A stretch of 64,000 bases of DNA, from the NCBI RefSeq assembly GCF_040719145.1, contig NZ_JBFDUZ010000001.1, positions 310,001-374,000 of the forward strand, read 5' to 3'. The notes below the pieces were generated by a model that made no database searches, had not been told where the DNA came from, and was given only the letters and a program-made list of their open reading frames with translations. Source of the stretch: Paenibacillus sp. JQZ6Y-1. Its GTDB lineage: Bacteria > Bacillota > Bacilli > Paenibacillales > Paenibacillaceae. The position numbers were made by a program, and so were the translations under genes. Below are positions 37,067 to 44,295 of the stretch, piece after piece. The stretch's first letter is position 1. Every line of letters begins with the position of its first letter.

Positions 37067-37175
37067 CTTCTTTATACCAATAGCAATCAAGAGATACAGC
37101 AAGAGATACAGCAAGAGATATAGCAAAATATAATAGCAAAGATACAACCTCAAAGGATACCAAATACCCTGCCAT
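37023..37175 (-). CDS. Candidate holin-like (TxpA/BsrG-type) toxin peptide
   Basis: 50 residues: MAGYLVSFEVVSLLLYFAIS, then LAVSLAVSLD and a polar C-terminus (CYWYKEVSHRLAWAEKQVPQ). The order aromatic-Glu, hydrophobic, small residue, long membrane helix resembles the short holin-like toxins of Bacillus type I toxin-antitoxin loci. AGGAGG lies eight bases before the ATG. Upstream is a promoter whose spacer contains a LexA box. The hydrophobic core is encoded by a 12-bp tandem repeat. The 3' end overlaps the YdjM-like gene on the other strand by 44 bases. No antitoxin RNA could be identified by eye. Confidence 0.4.
   Translation of the reverse strand: MAGYLVSFEVVSLLLYFAISLAVSLAVSLDCYWYKEVSHRLAWAEKQVPQ
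37087..37126. repeat. Tandem 12-bp repeats
   Basis: Two exact copies of CAAGAGATACAG and a third nearly exact one, inside the candidate toxin ORF, where they encode the repeated hydrophobic segment. Confidence 0.8.
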
Positions 37176-37233
37176 GACTGCATCCTCCTCCATTATTGGA
37201 GATAAAGGACAGAACAGAAATGGCAGGGCTTTG

Positions 37234-37262
37234 TACATAGAATGGAACATATGTTCGATCAA
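37234..37262 (-). promoter_or_regulatory. LexA-controlled promoter
   Basis: On the minus strand TTGATC and TATGTA are separated by exactly 17 bases, and CGAACATATGTTCC (37244-37257), a perfect match to the Bacillus LexA box CGAACRNRYGTTYC, fills the spacer. It reads into the 50-residue toxin candidate. Confidence 0.75.
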
Positions 37263-37672
37263 GGATCAAAAAAATATAGCATTTCATGAGGAATGCCAGT
37301 ACGCATGGCGAAAGCTTCCAATGTTTCGCCGTTGCGTTGTTCACGTCCGGTTGTTAGCAGGGTGATGGCAAAGGAGTTGGCTTGACGCTCCATCTTGCCT
37401 GGCCAGAAGTACGAATGCTCTTCCAGAAAAAAGCGGCTGAGTCCTTTATGCAAGCGGTCGTGACCCAGCTCATGGGCGCAGACAAACCGTTGCCATTGTG
37501 GAGACAGCCCGTGATTGATGACAATAAAGCGCCGTTTTAATTTTGTATAGTACAGACCTTTGGTTGATTTGCCAAGATCCATGTAGCGAATATGTATGCC
37601 GAGCGCTTCAGCAATTTCAAAAGGGCAATTGGTTTGGTATTGATGCACCAGCCGGGCTGCGATATCATCCAT
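37259..37672 (-). CDS. immA: ImmA/IrrE-family metallopeptidase
   Basis: 137 residues. The zinc motif HELGH is at residues 67-71, and a downstream Glu in MERQANSFAITLL is the third ligand. ImmA proteins cleave the Xre-type repressor encoded beside them when induced, for example by DNA damage, and so switch on mobile or phage-like elements; PBSX XkdA is such a case. GAGGTGA precedes the ATG. It lies directly downstream of the Xre gene, 99 bases apart. Confidence 0.9.
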   Translation of the reverse strand: MDDIAARLVHQYQTNCPFEIAEALGIHIRYMDLGKSTKGLYYTKLKRRFIVINHGLSPQWQRFVCAHELGHDRLHKGLSRFFLEEHSYFWPGKMERQANSFAITLLTTGREQRNGETLEAFAMRTGIPHEMLYFFDP

Positions 37673-37771
37673 CGGTATGATTCACCTCGATATAAGCGTT
37701 TGGTTTGGAGCGCCGTGACTTGCCGATGACGCAAGCAATGGGGCGCGATGGCGCGTGTAGGAAGAACCGAC

Positions 37772-38215
37772 TTACGATGGGCGCCTGTCATCACCTGCGA
37801 CAGGTTTACGTTTGTTCATATGCTTCGCTTCCCAGAACAATCCGGTTAATACATCCTTGATCCGCTGTTTGTCTTCATCGTCCAGCGGAACGCCATCAAA
37901 CATCAATTCACCATCTTCCTCTAGCATTTTTTTGAAATCACGCTTGTCTCTGGAACTTGCCCAATCTGGAATCTGCGCGCTTTCTTCTGGGTGCAGATAA
38001 CCAGCATGGTTCATCATTTCTGCATACGGTACATGCAGCGCTTGCGATAGCTTTTCAATCGTTTGCGGCTTAGGGACACCGCGTTTGCCATTTTCGATGC
38101 GCGAGATTTGCGACGTACTAATCCCAGCAATATCGGCAAGCTGATTGATGCTCCAGCTTTTTTGTTCGCGTATTTGCTTTAAATAAGTTCCAAATGAAGG
38201 ATTATTCACTGACAA
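37772..38215 (-). CDS. Xre-family repressor
   Basis: 147 residues. The helix-turn-helix is at residues 10-65: YLKQIREQKSWSINQLADIA, then GISTSQISRIENGKRGVP. The acidic C-terminal part is probably the dimerisation and protease-target region. A TTG start at 38215 is listed; a GTG at 38209 is also possible. It pairs with ImmA downstream and reads away from the ArpU-type gene, and palindromic TTGCCnnnnGGCAA sites lie in the gap. It should hold the tail cluster silent. Confidence 0.9.
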   Translation of the reverse strand: MSVNNPSFGTYLKQIREQKSWSINQLADIAGISTSQISRIENGKRGVPKPQTIEKLSQALHVPYAEMMNHAGYLHPEESAQIPDWASSRDKRDFKKMLEEDGELMFDGVPLDDEDKQRIKDVLTGLFWEAKHMNKRKPVAGDDRRPS

Positions 38216-38323
38216 AACACCCTTTCTCCAGACACGATAAAAAGAAAGGCAATCTACCGATGCATATTGCCGGTTTGCGAATACGTATCACATGATATCT
38301 TACACTGTTACTATAACCCATTA

Positions 38324-38369
38324 TTGCCATTAGGTAAACAATGGAAATCCACTCTTTGCCAAAAGGCAC
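38324..38369. promoter_or_regulatory. Two Xre-type operators at the repressor promoter
   Basis: TTGCCATTAGGTAA (38324-38337) and TTGCCAAAAGGCAC (38356-38369) share the palindrome TTGCC-N4-GGCAA. On the minus strand the first overlaps TTTACC, the -35 of a promoter with TATAGT 17 bases further, which suggests that the repressor controls its own gene. Confidence 0.65.
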
Positions 38370-38470
38370 AAATGAAGGAGCAATAAGTAGATAAATGAAG
38401 ATTTACCCTTAAAAAACACCAAATTTGGCAGTTTACGATTACAGTCTATTCATGCTATCTTAAAGACACG

Positions 38471-38492
38471 AAATACGAACAAAATACGAACA
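38471..38492. repeat. Tandem 11-bp direct repeat
   Basis: Two exact copies of AAATACGAACA in the divergent control region between the repressor and ArpU-type genes. Possible activator binding site. Confidence 0.6.
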
Positions 38493-38556
38493 CTAACAAA
38501 AAATTGGTATTTTATTGCGTTAAAGAGTACGAAAAGCGGTTATAGTTATATCATCA

Positions 38557-38570
38557 TTGCCAAAAGGCAA
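38557..38570. promoter_or_regulatory. Xre-type operator ahead of the ArpU-type gene
   Basis: TTGCCAAAAGGCAA is a perfect palindrome just downstream of a possible -10 (TATAGT, 38541-38546) and 77 bases before the ArpU start. It is the best of the three copies and should block rightward transcription. Confidence 0.65.
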
Positions 38571-38646
38571 AGATTGAATAGAGTGAATTTGAATGGAATC
38601 GATTGCGTCTCACATCTTCATCATTATATTAAAGGAGTGTTGTACA

Positions 38647-39099
38647 ATGAACCCTATGATTTCCCTGCCCCAATTGGATCGTCGCCAGACTCGTAATGCC
38701 GTCGAAGCGGTATTTGAAAAATATCGGATTTACAAAACGATTACCTTTGAAATTCGCGAAACCTCCATGACCGCCTCTTACGAAGCGAGAATGCATGGAC
38801 CGACGAATGTGACTGGTGATCCGACGGCTGGCGCTGCCATTTATAATGTAGACACACCAGCTGCGCGGCGCGCGTATTGTGAACGGGTGGAAGCGATTGT
38901 GGAGCGGTTAAGTGAGCGAGAGCAGTTGTTGATTCGGGAACGTTACCTCAAGCAGGATGATGTATTCGACTATAAAGTATACAGTCATCTGTTTGATCCG
39001 CCGATCAGCAAAGACACCTACGTCAAAATCCGCAGCCGCGCCTTTTACAAGCTGGCATTGGCGCTAGCGGATAGCGGGATGATCCGGTTGCCGATGTAA
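38647..39099 (+). CDS. ArpU-family late transcription regulator
   Basis: 150 residues. The C-terminal half (YCERVEAIVERLSEREQLLI, RERYLKQDDV, KDTYVKIRSRAFYKLALALA) has the helix-turn-helix arrangement of ArpU/sigma-like phage late regulators. These proteins switch on structural and lysis genes; PBSX uses the sigma-like Xpf in the same place. AAAGGAGTG precedes the ATG at 38647. It is the first rightward gene after the repressor and the best candidate activator of the tail operon. Confidence 0.85.
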   Translation: MNPMISLPQLDRRQTRNAVEAVFEKYRIYKTITFEIRETSMTASYEARMHGPTNVTGDPTAGAAIYNVDTPAARRAYCERVEAIVERLSEREQLLIRERYLKQDDVFDYKVYSHLFDPPISKDTYVKIRSRAFYKLALALADSGMIRLPM

Positions 39100-39175
39100 G
39101 ACTACGGCTAGCAGCGTAATGTCATTGCTTGTATGCGGTGGAAGAAGATGAAGAATTGGAAGTTTGCCGAAGTGG

Positions 39176-39207
39176 AAAGACTGTCCTATGATGGGACAGT
39201 CTTTTTG
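39176..39207 (+). terminator. Terminator after the ArpU-type gene
   Basis: AAAGACTGTCC and GGGACAGTCTTT with a six-base loop, followed by T5. Confidence 0.88.
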
Positions 39208-39400
39208 TTTGTATTGATTCGGTGATAGGATATACAGGTTATGTACAAGTAAGGAAACGGACGGATACATGCAGGTACATATTATTTTAGCGGAAAAGAT
39301 AGCATATATTCTGATTTTATGTTATTTTATGGTAAAAATATGAACGGGATTACATACATGTATACAATCTAAATTCATTATAGATAGGGGTTTCAGTTCT

Positions 39401-39883
39401 GTGAAAAGCGAATTACCTGCCGCAGCCACGACGGCGAAGCGGCTCCGGTCTTCACCTTATAGCCACCGGGCATGGCTATTTGACAGCACCATCGCAGCGC
39501 TACTCGTGAGTCTATTAGGTGCGCTCTATTTAAGCTTTGCTTTGCAGCAAACGACACGAGCGCTGCCGGATCGTTTGCAGGAGCATGTGGTGCTGTTTTT
39601 GTTTTTCTTTCTTCCATTATTGGTGTATACACTTGTGATTCTCGCACCGCTAAATCGGGGGTTACGGACGCTAGTACGCAAAGTGCCGTTACAGTTTCTT
39701 CTATTTAATATGGTGGCGCTGCCGTTCACATGGTTGGTCATTCAGATTCTACCAATGCCAGCAGTGGTGAACTCGCCGATGATGTTATGGTTTATTCCGG
39801 TGTTTGCGTTGATCTCGTATTTGTATTCCGGTTTGTTTTTGAGTCAGGCGTCGGTGGTGTATGGTGAGGCACCGATGGAATAA
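39401..39883 (+). CDS. Small multi-pass membrane protein
   Basis: 160 residues with a GTG start and AGGGG ten bases upstream. Four membrane helices (STIAALLVSLLGALYLSFAL, HVVLFLFFFLPLLVYTLVIL, FLLFNMVALPFTWLVIQILP, MMLWFIPVFALISYLYSGLF). Not recognised. It stands between the ArpU gene and the tail operon with terminators on both sides, so it may be a host gene or a cluster accessory. Confidence 0.65.
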   Translation: MKSELPAAATTAKRLRSSPYSHRAWLFDSTIAALLVSLLGALYLSFALQQTTRALPDRLQEHVVLFLFFFLPLLVYTLVILAPLNRGLRTLVRKVPLQFLLFNMVALPFTWLVIQILPMPAVVNSPMMLWFIPVFALISYLYSGLFLSQASVVYGEAPME

Positions 39884-39914
39884 ATAGAACGTTGGATGTT
39901 CTATATAATGAAGC

Positions 39915-39944
39915 AAAACACCCGTCATTTGGCGGGTGTTTTTT
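39915..39944 (+). terminator. Terminator
   Basis: AAAACACCCG and CGGGTGTTTT arms with a T run. Confidence 0.88.
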
Positions 39945-40139
39945 AGTGGAAAGCCTGATACAGCAAGGCTTCGCAGGGATTATCGCAAAACAGCGCTCTA
40001 CATCCGCTGTAAAACAACCGATAACCGTCCTTTTTCCGTCTATAACACCGTCTCCATTAGGAGAAATCCAGTGTAAGATTGTATTATCGGAAATGAAGAA
40101 AAAGAGCACAAACGACCGAAAGCACATACGCTAATGTAC

Positions 40140-40168
40140 AGGACTGGCAAACGAAGCCAGTCCTTTTT
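40140..40168 (+). terminator. Terminator just ahead of the tail operon
   Basis: AGGACTGGC and GCCAGTCCT, loop of seven, followed by T5. It ends 72 bases before the first tail gene; no clear promoter was seen in those 72 bases. Confidence 0.85.
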
Positions 40169-40239
40169 GATGCGGTCCGATCGGCTCTTTTCTTCCTCTC
40201 CGTTGTTGATGTAGTAGCTAGTTATGTTGGACAAAGGAG

Positions 40240-41109
40240 GTGAGTATCATCCCTAAGATCAGGGCAACCCTCAAAGCCAAACTGGCTGAGCTGATTCCCG
40301 CATGGTCCGGTAAAGTACTGGACATCCAGTTACCGGATATTGGACTAAGCGGAGCCAGTGCAGTCATTACGTTTGCTGAGGAAGTGCAGAAGTCATCATG
40401 GGCGGGGTATCGGCGGATTGTAAAAATTTGGCCGTACGCTTTGCCCGGTTCGGGTGGCATGGAGCAAGTGGAAGCCTGGTGTGAGACGTTGATCCAGAAG
40501 CTGCATAATACGCGGTTGGTGGATGACGCAGGCGAAGCTTTTACATGTGTGTATCTCGGTGCAGCCGACAGTGATACAGCGGAACTGCTGGGCGGTTTAG
40601 TTACACGCCCCATTCGTTTTGGCATTTATGTACCGGAACCGGAATCGACTGTTGAACCCGACGCCGACAAAGATCCGTGGCTGGTGGCGCTGAATGAATG
40701 GACCGCTCAGCAGTTGGGAGAAGGCTGGACAATCTACAACGACGCTTGGCCTTCCGGTTATGTGGAGCGCTCGGTATTATGGCGGCTGACCAGCATCAGC
40801 ACTACAGCACCGGGTACCACCGCTTTTGAACTGCGCAAGCAGTGGATGGGGCATATCTATGGTCACAGTGAGCAGGAGAACAAGCGTATTGCTGCCGAAC
40901 TCGTGGAGCGCTTGAATGCACAAGTGAAAATTGTGTTGGATCGCGCAAAACGCCGTTATTTGACGGTGGGCGAAGCATCTGCCGATGTACAGGCAGATGC
41001 TTTTTTGAATGGGCAAATTCGCTTAACCTTACTACGCCGTGCGCAGCGTGATCTGCCGGATGCACCATTGGTACGCGAAGTACACAACAAACCGGTGCTG
41101 GACGGCTAG
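40240..41109 (+). CDS. Phage tail terminator-like protein, apparently duplicated
   Basis: 289 residues. Two halves look alike: residues 1-135 (RRIVKIWPYALPGSGGMEQV, then EAWCETLIQKLHNTRL) and 140-289 (WTIYNDAWPSGYVERSVLWR, then a paired helix and strand). Each resembles the alpha-beta fold of tail terminator proteins, which cap the tail tube at its head-side end. The GTG listed lies inside a perfect AAAGGAGGTGA ribosome binding site, so the real start may be an ATC at 40246 or 40249; both are in frame. It opens the tail operon. Assignment is inference from position and fold pattern. Confidence 0.6.
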   Translation: MSIIPKIRATLKAKLAELIPAWSGKVLDIQLPDIGLSGASAVITFAEEVQKSSWAGYRRIVKIWPYALPGSGGMEQVEAWCETLIQKLHNTRLVDDAGEAFTCVYLGAADSDTAELLGGLVTRPIRFGIYVPEPESTVEPDADKDPWLVALNEWTAQQLGEGWTIYNDAWPSGYVERSVLWRLTSISTTAPGTTAFELRKQWMGHIYGHSEQENKRIAAELVERLNAQVKIVLDRAKRRYLTVGEASADVQADAFLNGQIRLTLLRRAQRDLPDAPLVREVHNKPVLDG

Positions 41110-41154
41110 AGTCTCTAGTATTGCAAGTAAGTAACAGAATCGAGGTGGATAGCA

Positions 41155-41505
41155 TTGGCAGTCAGTGAAAAGGGCGGTACAACAAAAGCCCGTAAACGCA
41201 GCAATACAAAAAAAGCAGACACCCAAACGGGATCTGCTGGTGCACAACATACATCGCTGAAACCGAGCGGTAAAGAAGCAACAGCATCACAAACGGAGTC
41301 GTCCTCCATGCAGCATCCAAGCCATTCGGTTTCTACAGGCGAAGCTCGCTATCCGCTGGATGAACTGATCCAGCATGCGAACTCTCTATTTGGCGTGAAG
41401 CCGGAAGTGATGTATGGCGTATTCCATGCAGCATCCGGTCAGACATTTACAATCGATGAAGTAAACCAACAAATCCAACAATTTATGAAAGCGAAGGTGG
41501 AGTAA
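41155..41505 (+). CDS. Small tail-cluster protein of unknown function
   Basis: 116 residues from a TTG with GAGGTGG upstream. The first 60 residues are Lys, Ser, Thr and Gln-rich and look disordered. The last 50 (LDELIQHANSLFGVKPEVMY, then GVFHAASGQTFTIDEVN) resemble short proteins encoded just before the sheath gene in PBSX-like phages. Role unknown; two bases separate it from the sheath gene. Confidence 0.65.
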   Translation: MAVSEKGGTTKARKRSNTKKADTQTGSAGAQHTSLKPSGKEATASQTESSSMQHPSHSVSTGEARYPLDELIQHANSLFGVKPEVMYGVFHAASGQTFTIDEVNQQIQQFMKAKVE

Positions 41506-41506
41506 T

Positions 41507-42964
41507 ATGGCAGGCGGAACTTGGGAAAGTACGAATCGACCGGTATTACCGGGTTTATATATGAATTTTCAGGCGGCAGCAGCATCTGCCATTCAAGGTG
41601 GCGACCGCGGTACAGTCGTTGTCCTTCTGAAAGGCAACTGGGGTCCAGAACAGCAGTTTGTAGAGATTGGCAGCGAAACGGCAATCAACTCGATCTTCTC
41701 TGGCGACAATGACAACGGCGCAACTGCCTACAGTTCGCTGTACTTGGCACTGCTGGGTGGTCCGAAAAAGCTACTCGCTTACCGTCTGGCTGACGATACA
41801 GCCAAAACATCTAACGTAACGCTGAAAGCAGAAGATGTAGCTGTTCTGAAACTGGATGCCAAATATACCGGTACGCGTGGTAACGGCTTTACAGCAACGG
41901 TACAACCGAGCATTACCGACAGTACGAAAAAAGAACTGCGTCTGTACGAAGGTACAAAATTGCTGCGCTCGTATGTATCCACCGCAGGTACAGCAGCTGA
42001 TTTTGCAGCTCAAATCAATGCAGATGAAGACAACGTCTATGTGGTTGCATCTGTGGTTGGCAATGGTGGTGTTCCGTCCGACGTGGCAACCGCTGCATTT
42101 AGTGGCGGTGCAAGCGGCAATGCCGGTTTGGTAAATGCTGACTATATCGCCGCACAGGAAGCACTGGAAGGCGAAAACTTTGACGTGCTGGCACTAGATT
42201 TTGCAGCTGATTCCGCATTGCTGCAAAGTTTCTCTGCTTGGGTGAAACGCGTACGTAGCGAAGGCAAGCTGATCTCTATGGTAGTCGGCGGCAGCGCAGC
42301 AGACGATGTGTCTGCCAAAGCAGCAACGACTGCGGCAACACGCTCGCTGGCACTGAACTACGAAGGCATCGTCAATGTTGGTACAGGCGTACGTATCGGT
42401 ACAACCGATTACAGCTCTGCCCAAACGAGTGCCTATGTAGCTGGTCTGATCGCTGGTCAACGTCTGAACGAATCGACAACGTATCATGTTGCTCCATTTG
42501 ACGATGTGACTCGTCGTTGGACCCGCTCCGAGCAAGAACAAGCTGTGAAAAATGGTGTATTCATTTTCTTCAATGATGGTCGTCAGGTGAAAGCTCTGCG
42601 CGGCGTGAACAGTCTCGTTATTCCGGGTGCAGGTCAGAACAACGCATGGAAAAAAATCCGTTCGATCCGTGTGATGGATGCAATCAATAGCGATCTGCAG
42701 CAAGCGGCGGAAGATGCGTACATCGGTAAAGTGAACAACACCGAGGAAGGTCGTCTGGCGCTGATCGGTGCAATGAAGGAATATCTGACACAGCTGGCAC
42801 AAAGCAGCGTGATTGAAGCATCTGGCTTCGATGTAATTCTGGACCCGGCATACTATGGCGAATCGCCAGTGCTGAAGCCGGAAGCAGATCAAGTATTCCT
42901 GCAATGGAATGTGAAGCTGACCGATGTGATGGAGCAGCTGTTCGGCACCTTTTACGTGCAGTAA
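41507..42964 (+). CDS. Contractile tail sheath protein (XkdK-like)
   Basis: 485 residues, the size of XkdK-type sheaths. Recognisable parts are the N-terminal GLYMNFQAAAASAIQGGDRG, the subtilisin-like sheath domain with TTAATRSLALNYEGIVNVGTG, VAGLIAGQRLNESTTYHVAP, and the C-terminal arm FFNDGRQVKALRGVNSLVIP and onward to FGTFYVQ. Sheath subunits surround the tube and contract to drive it into a target envelope. AAGGTGGAG precedes the ATG. It shows the tail is contractile. Confidence 0.93.
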   Translation: MAGGTWESTNRPVLPGLYMNFQAAAASAIQGGDRGTVVVLLKGNWGPEQQFVEIGSETAINSIFSGDNDNGATAYSSLYLALLGGPKKLLAYRLADDTAKTSNVTLKAEDVAVLKLDAKYTGTRGNGFTATVQPSITDSTKKELRLYEGTKLLRSYVSTAGTAADFAAQINADEDNVYVVASVVGNGGVPSDVATAAFSGGASGNAGLVNADYIAAQEALEGENFDVLALDFAADSALLQSFSAWVKRVRSEGKLISMVVGGSAADDVSAKAATTAATRSLALNYEGIVNVGTGVRIGTTDYSSAQTSAYVAGLIAGQRLNESTTYHVAPFDDVTRRWTRSEQEQAVKNGVFIFFNDGRQVKALRGVNSLVIPGAGQNNAWKKIRSIRVMDAINSDLQQAAEDAYIGKVNNTEEGRLALIGAMKEYLTQLAQSSVIEASGFDVILDPAYYGESPVLKPEADQVFLQWNVKLTDVMEQLFGTFYVQ

Positions 42965-43025
42965 TTGATATAGGTAATGCAAGTCTATTCCCATCAAAAC
43001 AAACATTCCTGAGGAGGAACAAACT

Positions 43026-43433
43026 ATGTTGGACGCTTCAAGAGTAATTCTCGGTACCCATGGACAACTACACATCGACGGTGTGTGGCAAACGCATATT
43101 AACAAACTGGAGGCTAGCGTGGAGATTGAAAAACGTGAGCTGAATCTGGTTGGTAACGACTGGAAAGTGCATAAAAATGGCATTAAAAAAGGTACTGGCA
43201 CAATGACCGGTTACAAAGTAACTTCCGATATGATTCAACGCGGCTTCCAAAAATTCGATATCATCTCCAAGCTGGATGATCCTGAATCCTATGGACATGA
43301 ACGCGTACGCCTGATTCGCTGCATGGCTGACAAAATTCAACTAGCGAACTGGACCGCTGGTGAGGAAGTACCGGAAGAAACGACGTTTACGTTTGAAGGA
43401 TATGAACTGCTCGATCCGATCGTTGCGAACTGA
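43026..43433 (+). CDS. Tail tube protein (XkdM-like)
   Basis: 135 residues, matching XkdM in size and pattern: ILGTHGQLHIDGVWQTHINK, VEIEKRELNLVGNDWKVHKN, GTGTMTGYKVTSDMIQRGF, and the closing ETTFTFEGYELLD. It forms the inner tube. AGGAGG precedes the ATG. A terminator after the gene separates sheath and tube from the rest. Confidence 0.92.
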   Translation: MLDASRVILGTHGQLHIDGVWQTHINKLEASVEIEKRELNLVGNDWKVHKNGIKKGTGTMTGYKVTSDMIQRGFQKFDIISKLDDPESYGHERVRLIRCMADKIQLANWTAGEEVPEETTFTFEGYELLDPIVAN

Positions 43434-43480
43434 ATGTAGTAGAATAATAGCGTAATTGTAGCGCAGTATGAAAATATGGA

Positions 43481-43519
43481 ATGCGGTAAATTCGAGAATG
43501 ATGGATTTACCGCATTTTT
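43481..43519 (+). terminator. Terminator inside the tail operon
   Basis: ATGCGGTAAA and TTTACCGCAT with a 15-base loop, followed by T-rich DNA, after the tube gene. It should lower expression of the genes beyond it. Confidence 0.8.
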
Positions 43520-43690
43520 CATTTGTTATATCTATTGAATAATTATGTCTGTTGTACGGTTACGTTTGCTTCTAAGTAACGCACGGTCTGTTGGCTAAGG
43601 CGTAGTAAGAACTGTTAACTATCATTTACCATGATTGTAAGTAATAAGTATGGAACAAAATCTATTTTAATTTTCAGGAGGCATTTACCT

Positions 43691-44125
43691 ATGAGTTTGA
43701 ATGAGAATCTGTCGGAAGAACAAATCTTGGATAGTCTGTTTGAAGCTGCGGACAAGCTGCCCGAGGAAACGGTACGTATTCAGCGTCTGGATCTGCTGAT
43801 GACATTGCGTGGTCTGACATCAAGCAAGGTGGATAGCATTCGCGAACGCTGCACAGTGCGGAAGACAGTGAAGGGTCGCACGGAGGAGAAAGTGGATACA
43901 GAAACGTTTAATGCACTGCTGATCTCGGAAGCGACTGCTCAACTGGAGGTCAAAGGTCTGGCACTGAACGGCTGGGGCGATCCACGAATTACAAGCCGAT
44001 TGAAACTGTCCGGCGGCGAACAAGCAGTACGTCGTATGTTGCTGGCAGGCGAACTGGATGCTGTCGGCGACAAAGTGCTCGAACTGTCCGGTTTTGGCGT
44101 GGAGCTTGAAGACTTAAAAAACTAA
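43691..44125 (+). CDS. Tail assembly chaperone (XkdN-like), short form
   Basis: 144 residues, acidic and helical (EEQILDSLFEAADKLPEETV, ... LRGLTSSKVDSIRERCTVRK, ... GVELEDLKN), as in XkdN and other gpG-like tail chaperones that keep the tape measure protein soluble. AGGAGG lies nine bases ahead of the ATG at 43691. The last codons read TTA-AAA-AAC-TAA, containing the slippery heptamer A-AAA-AAC, from which a -1 shift gives a longer form. Confidence 0.88.
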   Translation: MSLNENLSEEQILDSLFEAADKLPEETVRIQRLDLLMTLRGLTSSKVDSIRERCTVRKTVKGRTEEKVDTETFNALLISEATAQLEVKGLALNGWGDPRITSRLKLSGGEQAVRRMLLAGELDAVGDKVLELSGFGVELEDLKN

Positions 44126-44265
44126 TCCACACCGGCGGAATTACGACGATGATGTACCACATGTGGGCACGCCATCATCTCCGACCGGGCGACTTCTGGA
44201 ATTTGCCGAGAGGTGAACGCATGATGCTGATCGCATTTTCACAGGAGGAAATGACTTTGAAATAG
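44122..44265 (+). CDS. -1 frameshift extension of the tail assembly chaperone (GT-like)
   Basis: In the -1 frame after the slippery A-AAA-AAC (44116-44122) the reading continues for 47 codons: LIHTGGITTMMYHMWARHHL, then RPGDFWNLPRGERMMLIAFS, then QEEMTLK and a stop at 44265. The RPGDFWNLPRGER stretch is the conserved core of the downstream half of G-T type tail chaperones. There is no convincing ribosome binding site of its own. The fused product would have 191 residues. It would be lost if only standard ORFs were listed. Confidence 0.7.
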   Translation, partial: LIHTGGITTMMYHMWARHHLRPGDFWNLPRGERMMLIAFSQEEMTLK

Positions 44266-44295
44266 TACCCTAATTGTCGAAAGAGAGGTGAAAAT

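Noticed and set aside
38471..38492. LexA box in the control region of the tail cluster
   Set aside because: The CGAAC elements are direct repeats, not the inverted CGAAC-N4-GTTCG form.
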